This document shows positions 20,960 through 31,906 of a stretch of 64,000 nt of DNA, piece after piece. The stretch is taken from assembly GCA_030295235.1 (NCBI GenBank), contig AP026144.1:744001-808000 (forward strand). The letters are read 5' to 3'. A program made the position numbers and the translations under genes. Origin of the DNA: Fistulifera solaris (taxonomy: Eukaryota > Bacillariophyta > Bacillariophyceae > Naviculales > Stauroneidaceae). Below the pieces are notes generated by a model, which was not told where the DNA came from, ran no database searches, and worked only from the letters and a program-made list of their open reading frames with translations. How positions within the stretch are numbered: position 1 is the stretch's first letter; every line of letters begins with the position of its first letter.

Positions 20960-21838
20960 TTAAACCGCGCGACGGCTTCCCTTACCCTTGCCTTTTCCCG
21001 AGCTGTTTCCTTTTCCTCCACCTTTTCCTTTTCCAGAGCTGCTTCCACCTTTTCCCTTGCCGGAGCTACTTCCACCTTTTCCCTTGCCGGAGCTACTTCC
21101 ACCTTTTCCCTTGCCGGAGCTACTTCCACCTTTTCCCTTGCCGGAGCTGCTTCCTCCTTTTCCCTTGCCGGAGCTAGTTCCACCTTTGCCCTTGCCCATT
21201 CCTTTCTTACCGCCTTTACCTTTGCCCTTTCCCTTGCCCGAGCTACCACCTTTACCGGAGCTGCCTCCCTTTCCACTTCCTTTACCAGAGTAATCGTCAT
21301 CGTCGTCGAAGATGTTGCCCTTGCCCTTTCCTTTACCAGAGTAAGAATCTTCATCATCAGAGTAATGGTCGTCATCAACAGAGTAATGATCGTCATCACC
21401 AGAGTAATAATCGTCATCCTCGAAGATATTGCCCTTGCCCTTGCCCTTTCCTTTACCAGAGCTGCTTCCTTTGCCCATTCCTTTACCAGAGTCACTGCCC
21501 TTTCCGGATCCACTTCCTTTTCCTGAGCCCTTTCCGGAACTTTTCTTTCCCGAGCCTTTTCCTGAGCCCTTTCCCGAATTGCCTCCCTTTCCGGAACTAC
21601 TTCCCTTTCCAGAGCTTCCTTTTCCGCCCTTTCCTTTTCCACCATTTCCTTTCCCACCTTTTCCTTTGCCCTTCTTGAGGTGACGCAAGTTCTACAGACG
21701 GTAATTGAGCACGAGGTACAAGAAAGGAAATTAAGCAACAGTTAAACTTACCTGCTGCTCAAGACCGGAAGCAGTGTCTCTAGCAATGGTCAACGCGACC
21801 ATCATAGAGATGAGGAGGATGTTGTAGAGACCTTTCAT
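20960..21838 (-). CDS. Secreted Ser-Gly-Lys repeat protein 2 with acidic insert
   Basis: Exon 1 (21838-21752, 29 codons) has a signal peptide (MKGLYNILLISMMVALTIA). A phase-0 intron at 21692-21751 follows, then exon 2 to 20960; 272 residues in all. Exon 2 begins NLRHLKKGKGKGGKGNGG and is almost wholly SGKGKG repeats. In the middle is an acidic Tyr/Asp/Ser insert (DDDYYSGDDDHYSVDDD). Alternating strongly basic and acidic Ser-rich blocks are typical of silica- or wall-binding matrix proteins. That role is inferred. Unlike its paralogue at 17819-18616 the frame is open throughout. Confidence 0.82.
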
Positions 21839-23022
21839 TATTGAAATGGATTTCCAAGTTGAAGAAGTCGGCGTCGTAAACAAAGAATTTTAAGTTGTGA
21901 GAGCAATTGCCAAGTTGTGTTGATACAGATGGCCGCAATTTGAGATGGTAAATTGTTTCGGATGATGAAGGATCAAAAGTGGTTAGCAAGCAGGTTTTTA
22001 CTCTTGCTGTTGTGGCGCGCGTTGATACTGCAATGTGTTGGCAATCCTTTCGCGCGAGCCCGAAGCATATCAATTGATTCTTGACGTCAAGTCATTCGTT
22101 TACTCCGTCTGACGTCTGGTGCGCAGCGTGTGTTGATTTTATTGAATCAAAATTTCAAAAAGCACATCTTAGGGAAATACATTCATGCTTTGCTCTAACT
22201 ATCGACTGGAGTGTAAGGACTGCGCCCATAGATTTTAAGTGGTGTGTACACTTTGCCAAATCGTGCCATATGCTTTTATTTAGCCGAATTCGAAAAGATA
22301 AAAAGCGCGGTCCCATTAATTATCTAAGTATTTTAAACGTTTCTCTAAATACTCCTATTCTTAGAAGAATGAATTATTTACATTTAGATGATGCTCTGTC
22401 ACGCCGAAAACCAAAATACTCAGAATTATCGGAAAGATATTCCCCGTCACGTTGCAAGTGGCACATGTTGGATGTTTGCAGTTGACATGCTGACATCGGA
22501 AGATCATCGATGGACCTCTCGCGTGTCAAATTCGAAGACGATACCGGTACTGGGCAGGCCACCATTCAATCTTGATTCTTATAACGTCTTCTCAAGCTCT
22601 CCAGAGCGCCGTGGCAATCGCATTACCCAATTGTTTGATGCCCATGCCTCATCTCTACAATACTTCAAATTGAAAGCAGGCGAGTCGCAGCACGTGCATT
22701 TTACAATGTGCACAAGGCCAAACAGCACTGTTCCTGGATTCCAGATATGTTGAACAAACCTTCACTTTTCGATTAGTATGGACTGATCTTTCGAGTAATC
22801 GTAAAAGAAGTGCTGTTTCTAAACAAAGTTCCTTTTTCTGTCCAGAGGCGCCCACCATGGTCATTGAAATAACCGACATATTGGTGTTATTACAGCAGAT
22901 GAAATCCTGCCAAGTGATATGAGCGCCGATAGCCAGGTTAATAAAGCTACAAAGTGATCGGTAATCCTCTGATGATCTACGACAATCGATTTTTTCAGGT
23001 GCAGCTGTCCACATCTCATACT
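21839..23022. other. Long gene-poor stretch
   Basis: About 1.2 kb with no open frame that shows domain content or a plausible start. It holds one ATACCGGTACTGG tract near 22541. The left end is the promoter of the repeat protein. Confidence 0.45.
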
Positions 23023-24264
23023 CTACATGTCGGCTGTGCTCCAGCGATAAGCTACTTCTCTCTGATGCTGAAGCTGGTTGCGTTGAGAGAGTAATTTGTT
23101 CTCAAAGCCGTTCCCCCTATCTACACCGTCCCATCGGAAGCCAGGTCGAACGTTAAATCGGTTCGGCTTTGCGGGTGGGCCTTTGTATACTGGTTTGGTT
23201 GACTGGTCATTTACTCTTCCTTCCGCCTTTGAATCCTTCTTGTTCGATGCATAAGCAGCCATTGGATCTCCTTCTCGAATTTCGTTTTTTCGTAGTGCTT
23301 CCAGCTTTTCATCATCCGCGTATCGCGTAAATGACGTCTTTTGTAAAGCAATGGCTTCTTCCTGTCGTTGAAGCTCACGTTCGCGCTGGGCGCGACTTGT
23401 GTTTAAAAGTACCTGAGTTCGCTGTGCTTCTTCCTTGTCCGGTTGATTCTTTTCGACTTTTCGGCCCGTACTTTTCTCACGATAAACAGTATCGCCGTGT
23501 CCATACTTGTCCACCATTTTGTTTACAGTATCCTGCTTTTCGTGTTGCAGATTCTTCTCCATTTTGGCAAACTTGCTTCCACTTTGTAAGCCAGCAACGT
23601 GCCCTGATGACATTCTCTCTCTATCCTCCTCATTAGAATCCTCAGAAGAGGACGAGTCGTGGCGACGACGTCTGATGCCACGTCTGTCATCATCTGATGA
23701 ATCAGTGTCGTAACGGCGACGTCTTTTGCCATCATTGTCATCATCTGAAGAATGTGAGTCGCGTCGACCTCTTTTATAGCTCTCTGAGTTTTTATTAATC
23801 GAAAAACTATTCGCCGTTTCACTAGAGTGAAAAACAGCCGATCTCGACCCTATCTTCTCTGGTTGTTCGCTTCTGTTGTTTGCTACTTGTCCATTTTCTT
23901 CGCCCGATGATGAATCGTATCGTCGTCGCCGAGGTTTCTCGTCAAATTCCCCACGAACGACATCACTTTTGAGATTAAGGTCGTCTCCGACGGCCTCCCA
24001 CCGTCCCTTGGGTAGCGAAATCGTCGGCGCTATAGAGCTCTCCACGATGACTGGTCCCTCATCGTCGAACTCTCCAGTTTCAGGGTCATCTGCATGATCT
24101 GGAGGGACCGCGAAAACATCTACAGCATGATCAGCGTCTTCAATAAGGGTATTTTCGGTTTTTTCATTCTTTGCACGTTTCCCCTTTTTAGTCTTCTTCG
24201 ACTTTTTCGACTTTTCTTCTTCAAGATATTTGGAAAGATAATCAAGTTTACTTAACGACGGCAT
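23023..24264 (-). CDS. BUD13: BUD13, RES-complex splicing factor
   Basis: 413 residues from the ATG at 24264 (MPSLSKLDYLSKYLEEEKS), chosen because the family starts this way; the open frame extends 27 codons further. A Lys-rich stretch and Arg/Ser/Asp-rich low complexity (KRRRRYDTDSSDDD) fill the middle. The C-terminal Bud13 domain is clear: KTSFTRYADDEKLEALRKN, then YKGPPAKPNRFNVRPGFRWD and GVDRGNGFE. With Snu17 and Pml1 it forms the RES complex in the activated spliceosome. It is nuclear and single-exon. Confidence 0.93.
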   Translation of the reverse strand: MPSLSKLDYLSKYLEEEKSKKSKKTKKGKRAKNEKTENTLIEDADHAVDVFAVPPDHADDPETGEFDDEGPVIVESSIAPTISLPKGRWEAVGDDLNLKSDVVRGEFDEKPRRRRYDSSSGEENGQVANNRSEQPEKIGSRSAVFHSSETANSFSINKNSESYKRGRRDSHSSDDDNDGKRRRRYDTDSSDDDRRGIRRRRHDSSSSEDSNEEDRERMSSGHVAGLQSGSKFAKMEKNLQHEKQDTVNKMVDKYGHGDTVYREKSTGRKVEKNQPDKEEAQRTQVLLNTSRAQRERELQRQEEAIALQKTSFTRYADDEKLEALRKNEIREGDPMAAYASNKKDSKAEGRVNDQSTKPVYKGPPAKPNRFNVRPGFRWDGVDRGNGFENKLLSQRNQLQHQREVAYRWSTADM

Positions 24265-24585
24265 TTCGGTTTGAACAGCAACTTGTGCCTTTGCTTGTAA
24301 CCAATAATGAATTGCAATTTGCAAATTGCAAACTACAAGCTGCAACCTGCAACCGACGACCGACGACGGTTGTTTTATGAGGGCGTTTTGTTTGTCACGC
24401 CCATCAGCCAGTCACGAGTCCCAATTTTAAAGACAGCGCGATCAATTGAAGAACCAAGCAGCAATCACGCTTCTACAGCGATAGGCTTGATTATTCAAAT
24501 AGAAATATACTATGTATTCCGTACTTACATTCAGTTGCAATCCTATGCTTTCTCCTCTTGGAGCTACAAGGTACCTGCGACTAAT
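24265..24585. other. Intergenic, divergent side of BUD13
   Basis: Short direct repeats of a CAATTTGCAAATTGCAA type lie near 24315 (ATTGCAATTTGCAAATTGCA). No gene is seen. Confidence 0.45.
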
Positions 24586-25832
24586 TTAGTCAAGAAGGCC
24601 TTGCTCGGAGTCATCATGTCCACTGTTTAGACTTATTCTCTTCAGGTTCCTCGTCGATTTACGTGGAGAATGGGAAAGACTTTTTCCCAACATCGCAAGC
24701 TTGGCAATAGCTTTCATTTTATTCACGAGTTTGCGTCCTTTGTCAGCACTCACTGCATTAGCTTCTGAGGGGTCGAACGCGCTCTCTAACGGTTCCACAT
24801 CAGCTGTATTTTCATTGTGTGTCTCTTTCCCGTGAACGGAATCCGACTCATTGGCAGTCAGTTCCTCTTCATCAATCAGGTCTACAAGTTTGTCTTTACT
24901 TGAACACGTATCATCATCCCGTGTTGACTTGGATGAGGGGTCACCATGCTTAGAATGGCCTTTACTGCTTCGACGCTTCTCTCCATTCGATCTAGAAGAT
25001 TTTTTACTTGTAACAGACTGAGCACTACTTTCACCGCTGGATGTCCGTTGCCTTCTGTCTCCATCGTCTCCATGTTCACTATTCATGATCGACTTCGGCC
25101 GAAGGTGACCGTGGCGACTACTGTTTAGTGATTTTGATCGACGCCGAGGTTTATTTGCTTCATCCGGTTTGTGACTATTACAATGCGAGCGACTCTGCGG
25201 TTTCTTATCTGGGCTTAGTAATCGTCGCGACGAAGGACTTCTATGAGAGCGTAAAGTCGTTTTGCCCAACAGTCGTGATTGAGTTATTTTTTCGCCATCG
25301 TGGCTACTTCGATTCGTCGGACTGTCGTAAGATAATTGGTCAAATGTTTGGTTCACGCCGTCTTTTTCGGCCGGTCCAGCAGTTCTCTCCGAATGGTCTA
25401 CGTCGCCTTCTTTGTGAGCATGTTCCGACTGGTGTTCGCCCTCATCTAAGGATTTAAAAACTCTCATTCTGCTTTGAGTGCGCCGAATACGACGGGGAGA
25501 CGCTATCAGTTTTCTTCCTTCGCTAGCTTCGTCGTCTCCTTTTTGGGACTACGAGCTGCTATGGATGACGTAGAGTGCTTGATGTGATGCAAAACGTTTG
25601 CATCTTCATTGTCTTTGTTATCTCTGCAGCATTCAGTATGACTCTTAACTTTTCCAGAGCAAGATGGACATACTAGCTCTTCTGTCGATAACTTCACGGC
25701 GAGCAATCGCGAGAGGCATCGAAAACAGACAAAATGCTGGCATGGGGAGACCTCAGCAAACTCGACTCCTAATTCATTCTTGCATTCGCTGCATACTTGC
25801 TCGACACCAATTGACTCTGTTAATTTTGGCAT
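24586..25832 (-). CDS. RING-finger protein with disordered Ser/Lys tail
   Basis: The N-terminus carries a C3HC4 RING: VCSECKNELG, then CQHFVCFRCLSRLL, then LVCPSCSGKV. The remainder (from 25467) is Ser/Arg/Lys/Glu-rich and disordered, ending KRISLNSGHDDSEQGLLD. The two parts are in different frames. A one-base change at the A5 run near 25546, or a very short intron, would join RSPKK to GDDEASEGRKLIASPRRI. It is probably an E3 ubiquitin ligase, by the RING alone; the substrate is unknown. Confidence 0.7.
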
Positions 25833-26341
25833 TAATCTATGTGATATGTGTTGCAGATCCTTCTTGCAATGCTCTCTAAAGAATTAAGCGTTGTGATTGT
25901 GATGTTTAATGTCGCGGTTTGGCTCTCAAAGCATCTTACGCATCTTTCGCCTGTCGCTTTCATCTCCTAAAAAGCCGATGGGCCATGGGCCAAGCGGTTT
26001 CGGATTTCGGAGCTTGGGGCAAGACATCGGTACAGTTTTACAATATTGTAGACTGATAGGTACATCAAGATAATATTATTATATTGGTCACAAAAGTACT
26101 GTACTTTATCAGCGATCTCTTTAATAAGTCGTAAGTCGTAAGACATAGCTAACAAAAGAGCACATAGACCATAGACCATAGACCACTGAAGGGACTAAAG
26201 ACTAAAAAGTATTTGGTGAGCTACCATATTTGGTGATTTGGTCATAGTTAAAGGCCTAAGTCGAAAGTCACGATGTCACGAGTCACAAGTCACAACACCA
26301 AGAAATCATCAATCATCATCATCAATCATCAATCATCAAGC
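25833..26341. other. Intergenic with simple repeats
   Basis: This contains short tandem tracts: CATAGAC units near 26163 and ATCATCA/AATCATC units near 26305-26345. No gene is seen. Confidence 0.55.
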
Positions 26342-26349
26342 ATCAAGAC

Positions 26350-26685
26350 GAGACCTCTGTCCGTTCTCCGTTTAACAGGGAATTCCCAACTGGGATCCCA
26401 GTTAAATTCCCTTCCTCGTTCATTTTCCAAATTCCCTGTTTAACAGGGAATGAGTGGCTGAACGTCTGACCGGCACTCAGAGGCCTTTATTCATTCTTTT
26501 GTTTGCGCGGTAAATCAACAGAAAATCTCTCATCTAAAGCGTTAAGGATTAGGGACTGACTACCATATATCGTACACGGGACTCTTTAATTCGAACAGGG
26601 AATGCTCCCAGTTCACTCCTTGTTCGATCAAAATCCCTGTTCACTCCCTCCCTGTTGGAGTGAACTGGGAACGGACAGAGGTCAA
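26350..26685. mobile_element. Non-autonomous DNA transposon (MITE), hAT-like
   Basis: The ends are inverted: GACCTCTGTCCGTTC at 26352-26366 and its exact complement GAACGGACAGAGGTC at 26669-26683. The 8-base direct repeat ATCAAGAC flanks the element on both sides (26342-26349 and 26686-26693), a target-site duplication of the length made by hAT-type transposases. Inside are many copies of AACAGGGA / TCCCTGTT in both orientations, like subterminal transposase sites. There is no coding capacity. The exact duplication suggests recent insertion. Confidence 0.87.
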
Positions 26686-26693
26686 ATCAAGAC

Positions 26694-27042
26694 CAGGATG
26701 AATGGGGAACCAAAGGAGTACAAGTTACATATACCATATACTCCCTTGGGGAACTCCAGGTCTCCAGGTCTCCAGGTCGATACAGGATACGGGATAACCG
26801 GATAACCAAATCGTAAACTGGGAAAACTTCATCCTTAGTGGGTTGACAGGTTTACACGTGGCAAGCGCAAACTGGCGTTTCGCAATCGAATGAGAGGATG
26901 ATACCTGGTAGATGGAGCGACGGCGAAACCATGACGAAGATGCGATGAGCAGTGGAATACAGATACCATTATCCCAACCCCTCTGTAACAATCGCGATCG
27001 ACCTTAAAGAAATCAAAGATAATTGAATAAATCGCTGAAATC
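26694..27042. other. Intergenic before SEC11
   Basis: It holds CCAAAGGAGTA at 26711 and TACTCCCTTGGGG at 26738, a looser version of the hairpin at 19204. GTCTCCAGGTCTCCAG repeats follow near 26758. No gene is seen. Confidence 0.5.
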
Positions 27043-27600
27043 ATGATTAAAGATATAATGGATAAGCAAGTTTATGAGCTCAAAAAGCTCTGGAGCAACA
27101 AGAGGCAGTTAACTTTCCAGGTTCTCAACTTAGCCATGATTGTCTTCTCAGCTCTAATGATTTGGAAGGGCTTGATGTTTGTTACTAAGTCCGAGAGCCC
27201 TGTCGTCGTCGTTTTGTCGGGCAGCATGGAACCCGCATTTCAGCGGGGAGATATCTTGTTCCTCAACAACGCGGTGCATGAGGTCCACGTGGGGGATGTT
27301 GTAGTATTCAAAATCAAGGACAGAGACATTCCTATCGTGCACCGAATTCTGAAAGTTCACTTGGACCAAGAAACAGGAAAAGTGGAGCTTCTAACAAAGG
27401 GCGACAACAATCGAGTTGACGACCGCGGTTTGTATGCCCCAGGCCAGCTTTGGCTAAATCGCGATGACATCTTGGGAAAAGCAGTTGGTACCTTACGGTA
27501 CGTGGGAATGGTAACCATTGCCTTGAATGACTATCCAGTTCTTAAATATGTGCTGGTGGGATTGATGGGATTATTTGTATTAACGAGCAAAGAAGGTTAG
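27043..27600 (+). CDS. SEC11: SEC11, catalytic subunit of the ER signal peptidase
   Basis: 185 residues; a second ATG at 27058 ([15 protein letters not shown]) may be the true start. One N-terminal membrane helix ([18 protein letters not shown]) is followed by the S26B peptidase motifs: [18 protein letters not shown] with the nucleophile Ser, IPIVHRIL with the catalytic His, and [19 protein letters not shown] with the active-site Asp residues. A hydrophobic C-terminal segment follows. It cleaves signal peptides in the ER lumen as part of the signal peptidase complex. Single exon, complete. Confidence 0.96.
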   Translation: MIKDIMDKQVYELKKLWSNKRQLTFQVLNLAMIVFSALMIWKGLMFVTKSESPVVVVLSGSMEPAFQRGDILFLNNAVHEVHVGDVVVFKIKDRDIPIVHRILKVHLDQETGKVELLTKGDNNRVDDRGLYAPGQLWLNRDDILGKAVGTLRYVGMVTIALNDYPVLKYVLVGLMGLFVLTSKEG

Positions 27601-27880
27601 CCAGTAGACGTGATAATTTCAAAAAAATTCAAGGCTTTCCTTCCCCTTTCAAATCTCTGTAATGACCTTGTAAAAAGTAATACTCCGTATGAAGAGGGCT
27701 CGACGTATAAGAATGAGGTACGACGTAAGTTGCAACGTTGCGAAGAGATTCTTCCTAATTTATAGCATTACATTATGTGCATTGAGAAGCTAAAGAACTT
27801 TTGCATGTTCTGAGAACTCATAGCGGAAAATAGAGTCACGTTAGAAATCAACGCTCCTCAGTTTCTGCTGTGTCTTGGAC
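27601..27880. other. Intergenic with TACTCCGTA
   Basis: 3' UTR of SEC11 and convergent spacer. It holds AATACTCCGTATG near 27680, one of the dispersed TACGGAGTA-family sites. Confidence 0.4.
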
Positions 27881-28510
27881 TTAAGGAGTAAACTCGCCGT
27901 AACAGTTCCACTCCTTTTTTATGTCGGTAAGATGAGGCTGATGTACTTGCTCTGGTTTCTCGGGAGGATTCGGGTGCAATAGATGCAATGGCTCAGGTTT
28001 TTCGAAGTCACTATAGAGGTGGAAAGCACAAGCGATGGGATCTACGTGATCTCGAGAATCACATGGTAGATCCTTCTTGCCCGATGTGTCGTTGGAGTTG
28101 GACGTTGGCTCGTTCGCGTGTCTCTCCACATGAGGAGGCACTTCTACCTTTGCCAAGTGAAGGCCATATAATGCTGATTCTGACATGGTAAATGCTGTTA
28201 ATGAGAGGTCGTAAAGCCGATTCAATTTATGGGCAAATATTCTCGAGGGAGATGATAATGTCATAATTGATGGCGAGTTCGGATCATGCATTTCACGGAA
28301 CATGGAACTGTTCGCTTTCGAACCGGGTACAATACCGGTACCGGTACTGACAGAAGTCTATCCGAGTACCGGTACTCTGTTGGTAACTGTATGTACAGCC
28401 ACGCATAAATTAGCCGGGTCACGAGGAGTCGTCGTCTGTCGACCTTGCTTTGCGTTACTCGATCCGTGAATGAAATCCTCGACCCTCTTGACCTGCTTTG
28501 CAACGGTGCT
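27881..28510 (-). CDS. Possible small unknown protein, perhaps two exons
   Basis: The clearest part is 27881-28187: MSESALYGLHLAKVEVPPHV, then DPIACAFHLYSDFEKPEP and a Pro/His-rich end. Upstream at 28510 another open frame begins MASTVAKQVKRVEDFIHGSS. An intron across the GTACCGGTAC-rich DNA at 28200-28390 could join them, but I cannot fix its sites. No domain is recognised. The shape of a short conserved-looking core (FHLYSDFEKP) is the only reason to call it. Confidence 0.4.
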
Positions 28511-28624
28511 CGCCATCACCGCGTTCTCTCGCCGTTGCTTCATTAAGAGTGTAATGCTGTTTACTAACCAAGCCATTGATCACGAACCCTGTCCAATCAA
28601 AATAAACCATAATTGGTTCAAAAT

Positions 28625-29317
28625 ATGGTTCGCAACATGGTGTCGAAAATTCTCAGCGTACTCGGTCTTCTCTTCGTATCAACTTCGCTTGCCCATGGTG
28701 CATGGACGCTGACGATCGAGGCTGACGAGGAATACTGCTTTGTGATACGGACAAACCACAAGCGCTTGATAACAGGAAATTATGAAATGCTGGATAGAGA
28801 GCTTTCATCAGAGCCCATGCTTGTTTACATCATGGAAGGCGAGAAAGTTGTATGGCATTCGCGCTTAAACTCAGCTTTCGACACGTTTCATGCGATCATG
28901 ACGGCGGGTAATAAATACTGGCTGTGTTTACAAAACAGCAGTCAGGGGCCACTGAGCAGTAGCGAAGAGCATGAGAGTAGCTACGAACATCCTGATGGCC
29001 TTGCACGCCGAGTTGGCTTTAATTTTCGCATCGAAGCTGACCCGACCGCTCAACTTGTCCTGGGTCAAGGCATGGACGAAAAGACAAAAGACTGGATGCA
29101 CATATCAAAAGGTGTTAAAGAAAAGCTACAGACCTATCTTGACCATTTTGAGTACGCCAAGCGCCGGGAGGCTGATCATCGCAGTCTTTTGGAAGAGATA
29201 TTCACTTCTATTCTAAAATGGACTGTCCTTGAAGGTGTTGCCGTCATACTAAGCGCGCTAGGCCAAATCTTCTTTTATCGACGGTACCTCGAAAAGAAAA
29301 CACCAGCTTATTACTAA
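28625..29317 (+). CDS. p24/TMED cargo receptor (emp24/gp25L family)
   Basis: 230 residues from ATG 28625. The signal peptide is KILSVLGLLFVSTSLAHG. A GOLD domain follows (EEYCFVIRTN, SRLNSAFDTFHAIMTAGNKY, WLCLQNSS, with the paired Cys residues). Next come a coiled-coil neck (LDHFEYAKRREADHRSLLEE) and a C-terminal membrane helix (VLEGVAVILSALGQIFFYRRYLEKK). The dibasic end with an aromatic pair is a COPI/COPII sorting tail. It cycles between ER and Golgi as a cargo receptor. Complete and single-exon. Confidence 0.93.
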   Translation: MVRNMVSKILSVLGLLFVSTSLAHGAWTLTIEADEEYCFVIRTNHKRLITGNYEMLDRELSSEPMLVYIMEGEKVVWHSRLNSAFDTFHAIMTAGNKYWLCLQNSSQGPLSSSEEHESSYEHPDGLARRVGFNFRIEADPTAQLVLGQGMDEKTKDWMHISKGVKEKLQTYLDHFEYAKRREADHRSLLEEIFTSILKWTVLEGVAVILSALGQIFFYRRYLEKKTPAYY

Positions 29318-31892
29318 TAATGAACTTGGTTAACAAATAATTGAAACTAATATTTATTCCTAATTTCCTAACGTCAGAATGTAATCTTGACATTCGACTC
29401 AATTCTTTTCATTAAGCACGTATTACACTCGCAAAAGCAAGACGCAAAAGCGCGTATTTAGGAACGGAGCTGAAATATCTTGTCCGAGCTTGAAAAGCCT
29501 GAAAGGTCGCTTCTGAATCAATAAAACCGCGATATGGTTGAACCGTCTCTTATTTGTGCGTGGGCAGTGCTAGACCCTCAACAGAGAGAATTTTAGCACC
29601 TTAGACTTGGATCCATCTAGTTAACTAAGCTAAGCGATTGCAGAATTGTGATCACCGCCGACCACTCCCTAGATTTAATAAAAGCTTTTCGTTCCTGAGG
29701 TCGATCTGAACCCGTCCGTTACAGCAACTTATAGCTGCCTCACTAGGATACGGATTCAGTATTGCACTTTATGAGCATAGAAGCAAGAGCTTACTCAGCC
29801 CGGCGCCAGCTTAAAATGAAAATGGACAACGAAAAATTCAGTCCGAAAGAAGGAAATTTGGATATAAAATTATTAAGTCTTTCACCTAAAAATATATCAG
29901 CTTCATGGTACCCGATGCAAAAAATATCAAACCAAATTTGCTGAGGCGCCTAATCTACCTTTCAGAAAGCATAAACAACAAACTTGAAAACTGAAAGTAA
30001 AATACTTTCAATGAAGAGAGCATGGCTTCGTGTTGAAATTAGCAGAGCCGTTCGCAAAGGCCAAACCCGTTTCTAAGCAAAAGAATTGCTTGGCCTTTTT
30101 ACAGATCTGGACTTGATTATCAGGTTCCCCGGAAGTTATAAATGAGGAGATCTTGAATCAAGTGTTCTGTTTATGGCGTCTGAAAGAGGATCGAATGTCG
30201 CCCATGGGTATGGCTGTCTTCATGTTTGTTGTTTAGGACCCAGGCCTTCAGAGAATCCAAAGGTTGTCAAAGGCGTTGGGTAAAGTAATAAGCGAGAGGA
30301 TATTAAGCGTTTTAACCGGTAAGATTTTTGAAGTTTACTTTTCTTTTTTGGTTGCTTTTTGCTTCCCACAATAAAATGAATATAGGCAAATAATCCTTAT
30401 ATCTGTGTTATGAGAGAACAATTTCATTTTAGACTGCACACAAGATTTGGTTTACCCTATAAATTTTTGAAAATGTTCTATCATATTGCTCAAGTAATTA
30501 AACAGCCTAATTGAAATAATGATGATTTTTGTGATCAAACTATGCATTTATTTATGACAAAAACTTATGCTTGACAGTGATTTGAATAAAATCTGATAGC
30601 AAGCAACAAGCTTAAGGGATCAATACTTTTGCTTGATCAAAAAGTCGAAAACATAGAAAAGGCACTGTATACTAGGTTACTGTTTTCTTATGCTCGATTT
30701 ATTAATAACAGCAGCTTGTACACCTCTATTTGATCGCGGATTGATTTTGATTGTGCTAAAGCGTTTTTAATTGCCTTGTTCTACGTTTTAATCGGCTTAA
30801 TACGTGAAGCTTGAATTTCTGTTCAATAAGGCTATAGCCCGCTATTATTCCTGATTATTTTTTCAGTTGCAAATGCTTTTTTTGGTTTTGATTTTGTAGA
30901 CTTGGTTGAATATACCACTGTTGTTTTGACAACGCAACGTTCATTTTCATATTTTTTCCTTTTTTGGGAAACAAAGATTCATTTTTGGGAAAGACAACAT
31001 CTATTAGAGAACTTCTGCAAATGAGCTTATAATGCTCTATTGACCTTGGTTTTGGTTTCCAAATGATTGCTTTAGTATTAACGCAAAAGGATTTTGTCGT
31101 TTGAAAATAAAATGGACAACGTTATAATAAGTTTGAATTTAAAAATGGAATTGTGCTTGTCGGAAACAAGGGAATTCATTTGTTACATTCATCAATTGCT
31201 TAGCTTGGATTGTTCGTTTATCCTCTTAGCAAAGTTTGACAGAAAAGGGTTGCTTCTGCAGAGGAAACGAAGCAATTCTTCATCCGGGCGCGCATGAGTC
31301 TTTTCCTGGTCAGGTCAGTTAGTAGGCTTCTGCGAAATCCAAGTGAAACGGGCTCGGGACTGGCCCTCTACTAGCGCACTAAGGCTAGAGAGTTAGAACC
31401 AAAGCTTACTCAAAAATGGAAAATTCAGTCGAATGTCAAGATTAGATTCTGACGATTAAAAAATTAGGAATTTAAGTATAAGTGTTAAAAAAAATCTTTC
31501 TGAAGGGCTCTCATGAGATGTCCCTGGGTTGATCTTTACACTTATTTTTAAATGATTGCCATTCTCGTTGGACTACAAAAAATGTCTTTTGATCGGGAAA
31601 CTGGTTAAGGACTCGCCCTTTACCAGCACTAGCTTGCGGTTAGTAAGCACGGGGCTTGCTTGAACCATTTGTGAGAGAATGAAAATGGACATCGATAAAA
31701 CCAGGACGAATGTCGCAATGCTGGGTCCTATCTCGGCGTTCGTTTTTTTAATACTAAATGAATCGAATCACCGTGGAAACCTTGACCAAAAAGGACCCGG
31801 AGCTTGTCGTCGTACGGTTGATTTGGCAAATGAGTTATTGGTCACAGGGGCTGTTCTGACAAGGGTTTCCAGGCTCCAAGCCAGAGGTTTTC
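29318..31892. other. AT-rich gene-poor region with decayed repeats
   Basis: About 2.6 kb with no supported gene. 30300-31100 is strongly AT-rich. At 31277-31437 there is a clear copy of the 3' tail of the retroelement at 56-60 kb. Weaker echoes of the motif AAAATGGACA(A/T)CG near a GCTTACTC-type stretch lie at 29790-29830, 31110 and 31680. The stretch looks like a graveyard of the same or related elements. Confidence 0.6.
31277..31437 (+). mobile_element. Retroelement 3'-tail fragment (fossil)
   Basis: Matches 59837-60080 in order, from CTTCATCCGG through GGGACTGGCCCTCTACTAGC to GTCAAGATTAGATTCT. It lacks two internal stretches of roughly 30-35 bases that the other copy has. Only the tail is present, so it is a dead-on-arrival copy or a remnant. 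Confidence 0.85.
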
Positions 31893-31906
31893 TTGGGAGC
31901 TGACGA

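Noticed and set aside
20944-21738. 264-residue frame rich in Arg/Glu/Ala on the minus strand
   Set aside because: It is a shifted frame of the SGKGKG repeat; the frame with signal exon and splice sites is the real one.
22655-23014. 119-residue minus-strand frame
   Set aside because: No conserved motif, signal peptide or sensible neighbour; probably chance.
26290-26345. ATCATCA tract as a CRISPR-like array
   Set aside because: Units are 7-8 bases without spacers; it is a simple microsatellite.
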